Shown: in pieces, positions 46,797 to 58,234 of the stretch
How positions within the stretch are numbered: position 1 is the first letter of the stretch
Layout: each line of letters opens with the position of its first letter
Origin: Calliopsis andreniformis
Lineage: Eukaryota; Arthropoda; Insecta; Hymenoptera; Andrenidae
Reading direction: 5' to 3'
Length of the DNA: 64,000 bases
Assembly: GCF_051401765.1 (NCBI RefSeq)
Contig: NC_135066.1
Coordinates: forward strand, 18,889,001-18,953,000
The notes under the pieces: generated by a model
What the model was told of the DNA's origin: nothing
The model's database searches: none
The model's input: the letters and a program-made list of their open reading frames with translations, nothing else
Program-made: the position numbers and the translations under genes

Positions 46797-47410
46797 ATGT
46801 ACTCAATTTTATCCGATATAATTTTACAAAGAATCGTTACAATAGTAAGAAATGTTTCATTTATTTGTCTTACAAAAGTACGTCTGCTTAAGTGTTTCAT
46901 TGATGTGTTACCTTGTTTGATTTCTAAATTGTCGAAAATCTTCCGAAACAATGGCATCTCTACTGTAGGAAATGGAGCCATGCTGCTTAGAATGTAATTA
47001 GTTACATTTTGTTCATATCTTGTTTGAGAAAATTTACAGCTAGCTGTCTTTCGTCTTTTTCCAACAATATCAGCTTCACGTAATCTTGCCTGTTTCGCAG
47101 CACTATATTCCATATATTAATCCAGATATACATTAGAATGTACTCTCTTGAGATGCAAAATGAAGTTAGAAGACGATAATATTATGTCTTTTATATATTT
47201 TTGAGATTTGCATAATTAACATACACCAATAATAGTTCCTTTCAAACTCGAATTTTCCGCATTCACTCTGAAATAACAGCCATCCAAGTACACCTTTTTT
47301 TGACACTGCCAGAAGTTGCTTTTGTTAGTATCACTTTGTTCGCAATTATCGCCATCAGTATCACACGATTCTGTCAAACTTTCCTGACTTTCAGTGGACA
47401 CTGAATCCAT
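46797..47410 (-). pseudogene. hAT transposase N-terminal part with BED zinc finger
   Basis: Read on the minus strand from 47410. An acidic Ser/Thr-rich start (M-D-S-V-S-T-E-S) leads to Y-L-D-G-C-Y-F-R-V, then V-C-stop-L-C, then S-S-N-F-I-L-H-L-K-R-V-H, a BED-type zinc finger (C-x2-C ... H-x4-H) that binds DNA in hAT transposases. The segment 46793-47113 then gives A-K-Q-A-R-L-R, N-Y-I-L-S-S-M-A-P-F-P-T-V-E and L-S-R-R-T-F-V-R-Q-I, the usual second region of ZBED-like hAT proteins. A stop inside the finger and a frame change break it, and the catalytic RNase H-fold part is absent. A central hAT piece lies at 62350-62937; the two are not contiguous. Confidence 0.6.
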
Positions 47411-47929
47411 ATTATTTAAATACTTGTCTGTACTTCCGTATCTATGGAACTCTGTCGTATGACTAACGCGATAATGAAGTAGTTGCCGTGCAAGCGAGCT
47501 ACGAAGTCATATTTGTCTATAGATTGTAAAGAAACATAAGAACACTCTCTTGTATGCAATTTGTAGAAATGCGTACTACGCCTTTATATGTAAACTGATT
47601 ACAGCAAATACTGATCAATGTATTCATTCGAAGATACAAATGAATAAGAGTATTTTTCGTAGAGTTGAGTCTAGAATATAAAATACGAGCATATTCTATA
47701 TCCACTGGTAAAGCGAAAATGAAATATCAGTGTATTCGATATTCTGTGAAATAACAGAATACAAGTATTTTGTATTTGCATAACCATCAAATACCATAAT
47801 TAATTATATTTGGCATTCGAGGACCATTTCAATTACAACTTGATAATGTATTTGTAATTTGAATACTTCGTGCCTATCTCTGGTTTGAAGACACCGTTTC
47901 CTAAACACTAAAAGTAAAATATGCAGGGA

Positions 47930-48200
47930 GTCGAAACCGATATAATTACGGTTACGGTTACAGTAATGCTCTATGAAAAATAGATGTGTCATTTTCGGTT
48001 TTCAGAACCGAAATGTTCGAGATGCTTTTCTCTCGATATTACGGTTGAAACCGAAATTCACTCAAAAATTACGGTTATAGTGCCGGTCTGTGTGATGAGA
48101 GAAATGGCATTTTCTGTTATTGGAATACATCACCGGTTACTTTACTATCATTTCTCTGGTACTGTAATTCCGAAAGACCGAAATTTTAATATCCGTATAG
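47930..48200. repeat. cluster of accgaa/acggtt motifs (possible hAT subterminal repeats)
   Basis: Short words acggttac, ttcggttttcagaaccgaaa, attacggttgaaaccgaaat, attacggttatag and ccgaaagaccgaaatt recur in both directions over 270 bases. hAT transposons carry such clustered subterminal binding words, and this cluster lies 520 bases beyond the N-terminal end of the minus-strand hAT fragment, on the expected side. A similar cluster of aactgttat/accgatata words stands at 61980-62165 in front of the other hAT fragment. Confidence 0.4.
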
Positions 48201-49659
48201 GTACATCTGGTGACCCATGGTAATCTTGAGAGGCTTCACTTTCGGTTGCACATGTTTTGTTATGTGGAGGACGACGTATTCGAAAACTTTTCAACTATTC
48301 AAAAGTGATGGGCACTTTTCAATAATATATCAAATTAAAATACAAAATGCCGATTTTGTGAAATATAACGAGGACTGCATATAACTTTTGATATACAAAG
48401 TAATCAAGACCAAGTATTCGCGAAAGGTCACAGGAGATAGACTTCTCTTAATCTATAGTTTAATATTTTGTCATGTTTCTTTAATATAATTCACATTATG
48501 CGTTAGACAACAGCAATATGCAAGTTTATTTAATTTGAATTAAAATAGTATAAGTGAATCCTTGTGACTATTTTTGTTTATACCTTTTACTAATGCTTCA
48601 TTGGTATACGTTTGGAAAACGAAAAATCGTTTAATTTTAATTTTTAATAATAATAGATATGTACATAAAAATAAAATATGATTATCAATAAAAATTAAAT
48701 TTTTAATGTAAATAAGGAATATAATATAAATATAATATAAATATACATAAAAGAAATATAATATAAGTATATATTAAGATAAATAGAAATGAACAAAAAT
48801 TAGTTTTCATCGCTAACAGAAGATGTAAACATAAAATCGTCAGTTTCCAAAATAAATATGACAGTACAGTTGAACCTAATAATTTTTAAGTCAATCATTA
48901 TTTTATTTAACGATGTGATACATCATAAGCTAATTCATAGTCCTCGGTTAAGAAGTATCTACAGTAGTGTCGAATTAACGGTCCGTAGGTCGGTACCATA
49001 TATCTGGATCATTAACAAGGGGTGGTCCTAGTTCTAGGAATATTTGAATGCTTTTTTTGGATTAGCTTTCATCGGGGTGAAAGTAGAATGAGAAATATTA
49101 AGTGCAAGTGTGACCCGGATACCCAACAAGGGGTAGCAAGGTCATTGGGCCTCGTTATGGGCTACTTGCTTTGTCGTGTGTCACTCGGGGGTGCCAGTTC
49201 CAAAAATTGGTAAGGATAGAAATGGACCGTAAACTCGGGGGAATTCCGGACTGATACGTCAGCACCATTGTACCTATATACCTATTACGGTATGGAAGGA
49301 AATCGACACTGAACTGTACGAATTGTATTTAATGCAATACAAAGAAAAGAGAGGACGAACCGCAAATTGTTTTATTAGCCCCTATCCTGAAAGGAGCGAC
49401 CTTACTTTTTCTTTCTATTGCCGACCAGATATGCTAGCAAGCGAGTAGGAGTTACCGTTCCTCAATAATAGTGCACTTATACTCAAAAAATGGACATCGA
49501 CAAAATTTCAAATCCTCCCTTCCTAATGAAGTTCTTAAAAATGTGAAGATAAGCATTTCCAAACACATTTGTAATGTATTCCCAATCGCATTTATAATAA
49601 ATAAATATGTTCTGTTTGAATTGGAAAGCTATTTTATAATTACACTTACATTACAGAGG

Positions 49660-51610
49660 TACGATCAGATATGTCAGAGCGGCGACATTATCGATAAAAT
49701 TAGACACAAATATGGGATTACGGTCTGCGACTTCTCGTCTTTATATGAGAAGATTTTAAGTTGGGAATGGACACATTCGAAAGAAAAAAGTTCAACGCAG
49801 CGCAGTTAACTCGTGATGTAACGAAATTCTACTAATATCTAGTAATACGAGCGTTACTAAGTAGAGCAAAAATCTATCAATCACAGAGCATTTCACAGAG
49901 CAAATCTATCAAGCATTTCTCTGTAATTTAGAAAGTGTTTTGAACGAAATCACGAGTTGACTGCGCTGCGTTAAACTTTTTTCTTCCAAATGAACCCTTT
50001 TCCAGGTCAAAATCTTCTTATTAAGGATGAAAAGTCATAGGGCATAAACCCATGCCTTTTGCTGTGTTATCGATAAAACAGAATAAGGAATGTGACAAAT
50101 TTAGTTGCGCTTTTGCGAACCAGATGGAGCCTAGTTTAGAAGGCTGCCGATGTGGAGTCGGAATCTGTGATACCGAAACTGGCGATGCGAGTTACTGAAA
50201 ATTGCCCCCTCCACTACACATACCACCGCAGGAGTCGCGTGTACATGAGCTCGGCGCTTCGGAACACTTCGGACAGCTTCCGAAAGTGAAGAGAGAAGGC
50301 GATTGTAATGTAAACCTTACTCTCTCGCTCTTGAAACTGAAAGATCCACGTCCAACGCCTGAAACGTCTAAGCCGCGGATAAACGGCATTTCGCGATCTT
50401 CTCGATTGTTTGAATATTTTCACTTGCCAGTTTATGGTTAAAAGAGAACTCTTCGGTGTGATCCTCAGAGGATTGTATGAAATTTTAACGATTAGAAATT
50501 AAACGATAACATTTTGTGGAATGCCTCGTGTCAATGCATATTTCTTATTAACCATTGAAACCAATGTATATACAGGCTATAGTAGGACGCATGGCACATC
50601 TGCGAAAGGTATCTACATGTAAAGATAAACCGAAAATAATGACCGCTATACATATATAAACCCCGGAAATAATGAGGTACACATATACTAAATGAATCTT
50701 TAAATTTAATTTTCCCGGAAACTAAGTACATGGTAGAAAGAATTGTATTCTTTGTTTTATCTTAATTTTTATATGTATGTAGAATCATCCTCTTCCCGCT
50801 TGTACCCCACGCAGTCCCACAACGTATATGTTCAAATGTTAGTAGTATCCACAAAACAAGCAGTTGGATAGCTGCGGATCATAATTTCATTATAAGTAAC
50901 ACATTTCAGGTTCGATACCCTAACATTTTCATGTATATGTGATCTACTTTATTTGTTTTCTTATATATTGTGTGTGGTTATGTGCGTTGGACGTAGTGAC
51001 TGGCCACAACGTCAGACAGGTTATTTTAATTCTTTGTAAATACATGCACATGTGCATGTATACATATGTATATGCATAATGCATATACAATACATATAAT
51101 ACATACAATGTATATACTTATTGTAGAGAAATGTTCAAACATTTATAAGATATGTATTAGCAAATGAAAATTTGTATACCAAAATTACAGTTTTTGCGAG
51201 GTAATATCACATACAATTTAAATAATTAAAAGAAAACAGAAAAAAATCATCATCCGCAGCTACCCAACAGCCTTTCTTGAAACTATTATTATTTTCTAAA
51301 TGCATATATAAAGACAATGTTTCAATTGTTCACAAAAAATGCACATAGAGATACTTCCCAGAATGTCAACAGTTGATCTCAAGACTTATCTCTCAAAATT
51401 TCATAAAAATCTCTGGGGACCGCCTTAGTAGCGGATTTACGCACAGGCGCTAAGTGGTTGCCTTGAATCTCATAAGACTGCAGTCCCCCATACAATAATA
51501 AAAATATACACCATTTAACCAGAAATTTTCTGCGTGTAAATGAATAGAATAATATTAGCAACCACTGCCAAAAAGTTCAAGCAAATCGGATAATAGTTTA
51601 CGCCAATTTA
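49660..51610. repeat. large dispersed repeat, copy 2 (partner 11000-13030)
   Basis: Same order of landmarks as copy 1: foldback core at about 49740-50050, the cggacagcttccgaaagt segment at 50272, tttcatgtatatgtgatctac at 50928, atcatcatccgcagctaccc at 51247 and aaatctctgggga at 51408. It is followed without a clear break by the repeat at 51640-52520, which matches 4085-4800. So the two repeats may be halves of one larger element of unknown class. Confidence 0.65.
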
Positions 51611-51639
51611 CGGTGTTATTGTTAACTACTACTATTATG

Positions 51640-52500
51640 TACTACAAATTACAATTATGACAGACATAGTGAAGATCACCTATGGTACAATCTTCATGAA
51701 ACTAGCCCTTACAATTTAAACATTGCATTGGATCCACTTCTCTCCTAAAAAGCTTTCACTGAAAGGTTCTATCAAACCAGACATGTACAATCATTGTCAC
51801 GTGAAAAATTCCTATCCTGTATGCTATTCTGCTTGCTTTGTTTCTTTATTGTGACCTTGCCAATATGTACACATTGAACTTTCATGTAGACAAAAGTAAA
51901 AAGTTACATTTATCTCCATAATGACGTATTACTTTTATCTTCACCCACGTTTTTCATAATAAAAATGTTATACTCTATAAACTACAAAAAAATTGATGAA
52001 AACAGATTATTATGGTAGAATTAATTTCAACTAGCGGCTTAGGGTCACTCAGCCCCTGACGCGCCTTTCTGGTGGGACAGAGGAGTGAGCTCACGGATAT
52101 TCCCCACGCGCGGCAAGTGCGTCCGCGTGCACGGGAAACTGCCGAGGTGGGAGAACCCACCAGAAAGGCGCGTGAGGGGCTGAGTGACCCTGAGCCGCCT
52201 GTTGAAATTAATTCTACCATAGACCAATATACACGAAGCGATTTTACTGCGGTTTTGATTGCACGACACAGACGTTCCTTATTAATATTTTAAAATATTA
52301 TTTTGTTATACTGAATGAACATTTGCAATTTTAATCTATAAGATTTTAACTGTAGAGATATCGTGACAGATTAAACTCATTTCATATATGTTGACCTAAT
52401 ATCTAAAAATGCTCTAGTAAATGATTGGCCCAATATCTCTAGTTTGACTATGAATATTGGCGAAAAAAATTAAAAGAGCAGAAAGAGCACAGCGGAAACA
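51640..52500. repeat. dispersed repeat, copy 2 (partner 4085-4800)
   Basis: Matches the 4.1-4.8 kb repeat through attatgacagacatagtgaag, gtatgctattctgcttgc, aatatgtacacattgaac and tatactctataaactac. It is interrupted by a GC-rich palindrome at 52012-52220 that the other copy does not have. Confidence 0.6.
52012..52220. repeat. GC-rich foldback (MITE) with 65-bp arms
   Basis: Arms 52012-52076 and 52156-52220 are reverse complements with about four mismatches. They begin atggtagaattaatttcaac outside and end at ggtggg / cccacc inside, with a 79-bp GC-rich loop. G+C is far above the surroundings. The open frames read across it on both strands are by-products of the palindrome. Confidence 0.8.
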
Positions 52501-52508
52501 ACATGGGC

Positions 52509-52659
52509 CACTGTAACGAACCGTCCGACTATAATTAACATTCCTCTATGTTTCCACAGTCTGCCCAGTACGGTACATTTATGTAGCGACTGTCTCATTG
52601 ACTGCATAAGTGTGTTCTGTAGAGGAACGTTAACTGTAGTCGAACGCTTGGCTACAGTG
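52509..52659. repeat. 151-bp MITE
   Basis: Inverted ends of about 41 bp. cactgtaacgaaccgtccga at the left pairs with the complement of tcgaacgcttggctacagtg at the right, with several mismatches, and attaacattcctctat pairs with the complement of gtagaggaacgttaact. No coding content. It follows the repeat block 49.7-52.5 kb directly. Confidence 0.65.
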
Positions 52660-52999
52660 TATCCATAATGTCACCGCTGCGAGACTGATACGGCTTCACG
52701 GTGGAACTGCGTGAATACACTATCTGTCGATCATCTTGACTCCACTGATTGCGTACCGCAATACTACCATCTTTATTTCTGTGGAGTTGACCAAGTGAAC
52801 TTGATTCGTACTTCTATCTCTTAAGAATCTCTCTCAATATAACTCCGAGAGAAACTGTTACTGATTTTGTTTGAGGCGAAACTCCTGACCGTTTTTCTTT
52901 TCATCAGTTTCGGTTAAAAGGAAATTCTTGAGAGATAAATCTCCCACTCAATGGAGTGACCCATAGAGTATTGCTATGATCTGGTACCCTAATCTGCAC

Positions 53000-53290
53000 A
53001 TTTACCACTAACTCAGACCTAATTCAGATCTCGTTCTTTAATCGCTGTAAAATGTAATTGTCTTTCTAAGGTACGTTTTTTGGCGAATACACTATTTACA
53101 TATGCAACTTTATCGGCTCGTGTACTGCGTTGCGCCACGCTGTATTCTCGGAAAGAACAGCCAAGCGTTTGAGCTGTGCTAACGCATACGTTGTCACGCA
53201 TGTATACGTGAAGACGAAATTCAGTGTAGTATTAGCGGCGATTTTTCGCGAATGTCTCGGAAACTGAGGCCGACGGCCTAGTATATACAT
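53000..53290. other. moderately GC-rich unknown segment
   Basis: Segment with acgcattgcg-like composition and two overlapping minus-strand open frames (53019-53201, 53096-53290) that resemble no family I know. It is unlike the surrounding AT-rich intron and may be the end of a transposon. Confidence 0.25.
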
Positions 53291-53873
53291 AGGAAAAAGT
53301 CGTTCAGCAAAAAGTTGTTATAACATATTTAAAGGTCATCGAAATCGGTGAGAGCGTCACACATCGATAGATTCACCACTGTTACAAATGATTAAAATTT
53401 TCTAAACTGTCAGTAAAGCATTAACCATTACGAAAATTTGTTTTAATATAAGTGCCGAACCATTATATATTTTAATCATCGTTAATTATTATTAACATTA
53501 ATGATAATTAGTATTTATAATTAGCGTTTATTACGGTAGGGTAATTAAGGGACTAGTTACTACAGTTATTTTACATAGTACTCAAGTATTTTTTATTTAA
53601 AGTTAATTCGTTCAAGAATTTACGATGTTTTTTATCTCTGCAGGATGAAAGAAATAAAATTCTTTTTTACTTAAATTGTGTATTAAACAAGGTAACCCTA
53701 ACTTCAGTTATTTTATGATAAAGAAAAGGATTCCAAAATTTCGACTGTCGGTGTACAAATAGAAAATAAATATATCATGGTGAGAATTTTGCGTTTGCAT
53801 ACGATAGATGTTGCCATATGTGTACGACAATTCTTGATTACAAGTTTGATCTTCTTCTTTTTTCTGTTGAAAG

Positions 53874-54120
53874 GGAAGACTACGACATCGCACAGAATAT
53901 TTCAGAGGATTTGCGGGATTTCTTTTACAACAACGTGAAAGCTGGCGCCGAGAGTGGATGGGACTTCTCCAACAGGTGGTGTATAGGGAACAACGAAAAC
54001 GACGTGATTAGCTTATATAACATTTCCACACAGTACATTATACCTGTTGACCTGAACGCGATTCTGCAACAAAATGCTCGGCTTCTTAGCGAATTTCACG
54101 CGATCCTGGGAAACAATGCG
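53874..54120 (+). CDS. Treh: trehalase exon with catalytic Asp (G-W-D-F)
   Basis: 82 full codons after the base that completes Arg. The junction reads E-S-Y-R-E-D-Y-D-I-A-Q. It includes A-E-S-G-W-D-F-S-N-R-W, whose Asp is the catalytic acid in GH37, followed by N-I-S-T, a possible N-glycosylation site, then I-P-V-D-L-N-A and L-S-E-F-H. The acceptor is tttttctgttgaaag and the donor gtaagt, ending at a codon boundary. The catalytic Glu, the second signature (Q-W-D-x-P-N-x-W) and the C-terminus, which would tell soluble from membrane-bound trehalase, must lie in exons beyond the window: I searched 54121-64000 and found nothing like them. Confidence 0.93.
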
Positions 54121-54410
54121 GTAAGTCTTAAAACATTATTGCAGTTCTTTTGAAATCATATCCTCTAAACTTACTGAATATGTTCCAATCTACTGTATAC
54201 GTTTGGTAATTTGGCAGACGGAAGAAATGCTTATCTAATTCATCGCAACGAAATAATGCAGCTTAATCGGCTACAATCATAGAGTCGGGCTACGTGAACT
54301 TTTGTTATTTGGTCAAATCGGTCACATTACTAATTGGTGCCTCTAGTGCGTTTAATGTCGCCTTGCCAGCCGTACATAATACGTTTCACGACTCGAATAG
54401 CGATTATAAT

Positions 54411-54440
54411 CAGTGCTGGGCAAAATGTTATTTTAAATAG
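54411..54440. repeat. possible hAT terminal sequence
   Basis: CAGTGCTGGGCAAAATG at 54411-54427 has the form typical of hAT transposon ends (CAGTGCTGGGCAA). No opposite end was found, so it may be the start of a decayed non-autonomous element reaching into the AT-rich DNA on the right. Confidence 0.45.
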
Positions 54441-55249
54441 GAGATGAAAAGTAGTCTATTTTATTGTAAATTGTACATATACTTTTGAGAACAAAATATT
54501 TAATTTGTGGAACAAGTATTGAAAATAATAGAAATATATTATTATGAAAATAATGAACGATACCAGTTGAAATAGTATTTTATATGATAGATACTGAAAA
54601 TACCTGTACTAAAGCATATATTGAAAATATTTTATTTTTTCTGTATTCAATATAATTGACTATTATCTTTATTACTTTTCCGCCAAGAAATTTGGCGATA
54701 AGTATACATGTTATAAAGAATGATATTTTGAACAACTTCTTTTGAAATAGTTGGCGGTCGATTTTGATTTCGAAAATATTTGCAAAAAACTTTTGGCACT
54801 ATACAATTGCATTCAATTTTTTTTTGGTAGTCAATATTGAATTGGTAGTCAATAAAAGACATATACTGCATAAATTAAAAGATTCAAGTAAACCAATTTC
54901 AATGATTCTACATTTCGATTTGCATGACCGGTCGCAACATTCATTAATTTAATATTAGGCAAAAGAAAGATGACTGGCGTCGGACTGGGCTAGATTTTTT
55001 AGCGGGGAGGAGTTCGGGGAGAGGTCTAGGTTAGGTACTAGAGGGGCATTCTACATTAACTCAGTCACTTTTGTACCTCGATGTCAAGGATTTTGATGAT
55101 ATTAAAATATGTTGTAGTCCATGTGCCATTAAGGAGGTAGAGTAGTCACTTGATTTTTCGAGATTGACAGATCAATATCTGATGTTATAGTTTTCGTTAC
55201 AGGTATAGTATTATTTACAGACACGGACATAACTGTCTTCATAAAGAGA

Positions 55250-55500
55250 TGAAGACACTCTATGATTCCGAATTGGCAACGTGACTTAGAACATTTCCCG
55301 CTCCACTACACATACTACGAGCCATGTATACGTGAGCTGGGTGCTTCGCAGCTGCGAAAAGTCGAGAGAGAAGGCAAATATGACCCATTCTCTCTCGCTC
55401 TTGAAACTCAGATTCAATTGTTCAAGTTGTCGGCAAGCGACACGAGCCATGCACGATCATTTTAATTTCCCAAATACTTTCATTCTTCGGTTTATTAAAA
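55250..55500. repeat. fragment of the large dispersed repeat
   Basis: The words cactacacatactacgag, acgtgagctgggtgcttcgc, ctctctcgctcttgaaactc and cgacacgagccatgcacgatc follow the same order as at 50213-50410. Same direction as the copies at 11 and 50 kb. Confidence 0.6.
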
Positions 55501-56299
55501 GGGGACAGTGGCGGATCTAGTTTTCAAGAGGCCCGAGACATCGCAAATTTTCTGATTTCTATAAAAATAAATAAATTATGTAGAATATATCGGAGGTGGA
55601 CAAATTTTATTTTGAATAATGAAACAAGAATAACGAATAAAAATTCCAGATTTATTCACGAATAATGAATAATGACTTTATTCGACAAAAGTTACTTGTT
55701 ATTCACGAATTAAAATATTGACAGAAAATCTATGTAAAGCACAGTAATAGATTCAGGCACAGTAATAGGGTCTCTTACCCTACCTACAATTGATTTATTC
55801 GACTATAATTTTATTTGTCATTCGACCTAATTGATCGACAACGAAATATGACACCCGCCATCTATCGACGTAAAGCCGTAGCCCAATACTGTATACGACA
55901 TTCTGTGCATTGTTATATGCGAAACCATAGAGGCAAGACAGAGTAAGAGAAGGAAAGATTTCGCATGCTACGCGGGCGGCACGCCGAAACGTGGACGAAT
56001 GGACGTATGTCGCGTTACATGAAAGAACGAAAGATCGAAAAAACGAACAATAGTACACGTTGTAATTTTTATTAAATATATTTTATATTTTATCATTTCC
56101 TTCACATAATAAATCACACAATCATTAATAATGGATCTGTTAACGCTCGATTGTAAACAATTAAAACAATAGTTTTATATTTTAATTCAAAGCATTAACA
56201 ATAATTTAATATATACTGTTAGAAATTTACTAAAATTATATTCTAACTCTTGGGCGCTTATTACAATAATTATAAGCTAACAACAAATTCGTTAAATCA

Positions 56300-56530
56300 G
56301 GCGCAAGAATTCCACCGATGTTATTAGCAGCGATGCTCGAGCCAGAAGGAAGGGCCCTACGCGTGGGGTCCCTTTCCGCACGCAGTTTCGGCTACGTTGC
56401 CGAGGTGCGTTGTCTCCCTGGGTTTTTCCCTGGGTTTTCCCCCGGGGTTGCCGCTTGCCCTCGCGGGGTACATTTCCGCCTCGGTGGTTGCTTCCGGGGA
56501 GTGCCACTCAGGTCGTTTAGGCGGCAATTT
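56300..56530. other. GC-rich block of unknown origin
   Basis: A sharp G+C island with repeated ccctgggtttttccctgggt wording. Open frames exist on both strands, as often happens in GC-rich DNA, and none resembles a known protein. Probably a transposon internal part or a GC-rich satellite-like scrap. Confidence 0.35.
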
Positions 56531-57009
56531 TGAAAATATCTTACAATACAGGGTATACATCATAATAATATCCATGTTTCTTGAACCTTTAATTTGATTT
56601 CGAGCAAATAATGTTGCTATGTGACATAGAATATAATCGTTAAACTTAATGTTTCATAAATTCTAATAGTTTTTATCTAAATAAAGTAATTTATTATTAT
56701 TTTAAATGAATTAACGTGAACAAATTTTATTTAAAATAAATAGGACCACAACCACCAACCAACCTTATGCGTAGTAAATAGTATAAGTAATATATTTAGT
56801 ACTGCGGTCACCCATCGTTTTTCTTCAAACTGTAAGAAACGTTACTTGACCTGAAGCATTAAGAGTCATTATATATTGCCAAAATCACGTGACAATTTTC
56901 TTCATCTGTTTAGTCGATTAAATTATCATTCGAATAAAAAATTATTCCAATAATGCCCAACTGTGGAATACATATTCTTTTTTTTTTATACAAAATTAAA
57001 TACACATAA

Positions 57010-57301
57010 GATTAATCACTCTTCCAGCATTTCTCTGCAAGTTTAACCTCAGATAGCCTTCTGTAGATAGTTTTCAAATTCGTCTTAAACTAAGCTACAA
57101 TACCAGCAATAAATAAAAGTATGGTTCCATTTAAAAAATGGTCGTGACCTTCACCTCATCTTTGGGCGTCCAACAGAAAAAATAAAAGTCCTACCACATG
57201 ATGTTTCCGTCAGTGCTGAACAACTTTTATCTGAAATATTTTTGCGAATAATCAATATTTTTGGAGATATTCGTCTGTAACGCTTTATAATTTCCACCCT
57301 G
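57010..57301. repeat. solitary long inverted-repeat end of a mariner-like element
   Basis: Matches 30354-30636 base for base over most of its length (ccttctgtagatagttttcaaat, gatattcgtctgtaacgctt) and ends cacCCTG followed by TA. The rest of the element is absent, so only one end remains. A second, shorter copy of the outermost 100 bases stands at 57490-57586. Confidence 0.7.
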
Positions 57302-57302
57302 T

Positions 57303-57480
57303 ATGTACATGAGCTTGGTGCTTCAGTCCACTATGGACAGTTTCGAAAAGTCAGAAGAGAAAAAGGATGTAAAGTGAAGCTTACTCTATCGCTCCTGAAA
57401 CTGAAATGTTGTTCAAGTCGCGGGCAAGCGGCACGAGCAACGCGCGATCTTTTCGATTGTTCGAATATTTTCGTTATCCA
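57303..57480. repeat. fragment of the large dispersed repeat (forward)
   Basis: gtacatgagcttggtgcttcag, aagtcagaagagaaaaagg, cgctcctgaaactgaaa and gcaagcggcacgagcaacgc match 11.6-11.75 kb and 50.25-50.4 kb in the same direction. It abuts the mariner-like end. Confidence 0.6.
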
Positions 57481-57589
57481 ACTGATAACTCAAAGCAGAG
57501 TGCTGAACAACTTTCATCTTAAACATTTTTACATATAGTCAATATCTTTGGAGACATTCGTCTGTAGCACTTTATAATTTCCACCCTAT

Positions 57590-57990
57590 ATATGCAACTC
57601 ATGCGGTGATGTGTGTAGTGGAGAGCAAGATTTTCAATAACTCACGTCGCTAATTTATGTATCCTAGATTCCAATTCCACGTCGACAATCTTTCTAATTA
57701 GGCGTCGTCTGGTTCGCACAAGCTGATCTAATTTGTCGTGTATTTTACTGTATTTTATCGATAACTCAACAAAAAGCCATAATGAGGCATGGATTTACGC
57801 CCTGATACCTTCCGTCCTTATATGAGAAGATTTTGAGCTGCAAAAGGATTCACACGAAGGGAAAAGTTTAATGCAGCGCAGTCTGGTCATGATCTAGTTC
57901 AAAATGCTCTTTAAATTACAAAGAAATGCTGAAATCCTGCAATTATGAACGATCGATTTTTGCTCTACTTTGTAACGCTCGTATTACGAA
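57590..57990. repeat. fragment of the large dispersed repeat (reverse)
   Basis: In reverse orientation it carries the gtgtagtggag word, the actcacgtcgc word, the ttttatcgataactcaac word, atgaggcatggatttacgcc, and one arm of the foldback core (agtctggtcatgatct at about 57880). The neighbouring piece 57303-57480 is in the opposite direction, so the repeat has been inverted or inserted twice here. Confidence 0.6.
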
Positions 57991-58234
57991 ATATCAGACT
58001 AAAGGGTATGGACATATATTTTTCAAATTTTATTACACTTGGACCGGAGTTTAAATTTGCAAAACAAAGATATTTATATTGGTAAAGCTGTCGAATAAGG
58101 GCTTCCTTACATTTCCTCGAAATCGTAAGAGATTTTGATGATCTTGAAATATGTTATAAAACATCTCCCACGGGCCCCAATCACCTTATAAGAACCCAAT
58201 GGTTCTAAGTTGACTCACACACTCAGTTTTTTGA

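Larger units (their letters stand above)
44292..53873 (+). other. Treh: trehalase intron, 9.6 kb
   Basis: Starts gtatgt and ends tttttctgttgaaag. It contains the palindrome 45521-46640, a hAT fragment, repeat copies at 49.7-52.5 kb and two MITEs, listed separately. I see no gene in 44300-45500, 48230-49650 or 52670-53870. The patch 48990-49260 is somewhat G+C-rich, and 48710-48780 is an aatataatata low-complexity run. Near 52820-52945 the words tatctcttaagaat and attcttgagagata face each other, probably a small decayed inverted-repeat element. Confidence 0.75.

Noticed and set aside
50908..50922. ggttcgataccc word resembling a tRNA B box
   Set aside because: No A box or cloverleaf around it, and the corresponding place in the other copy of the repeat (about 12240) has lost it.
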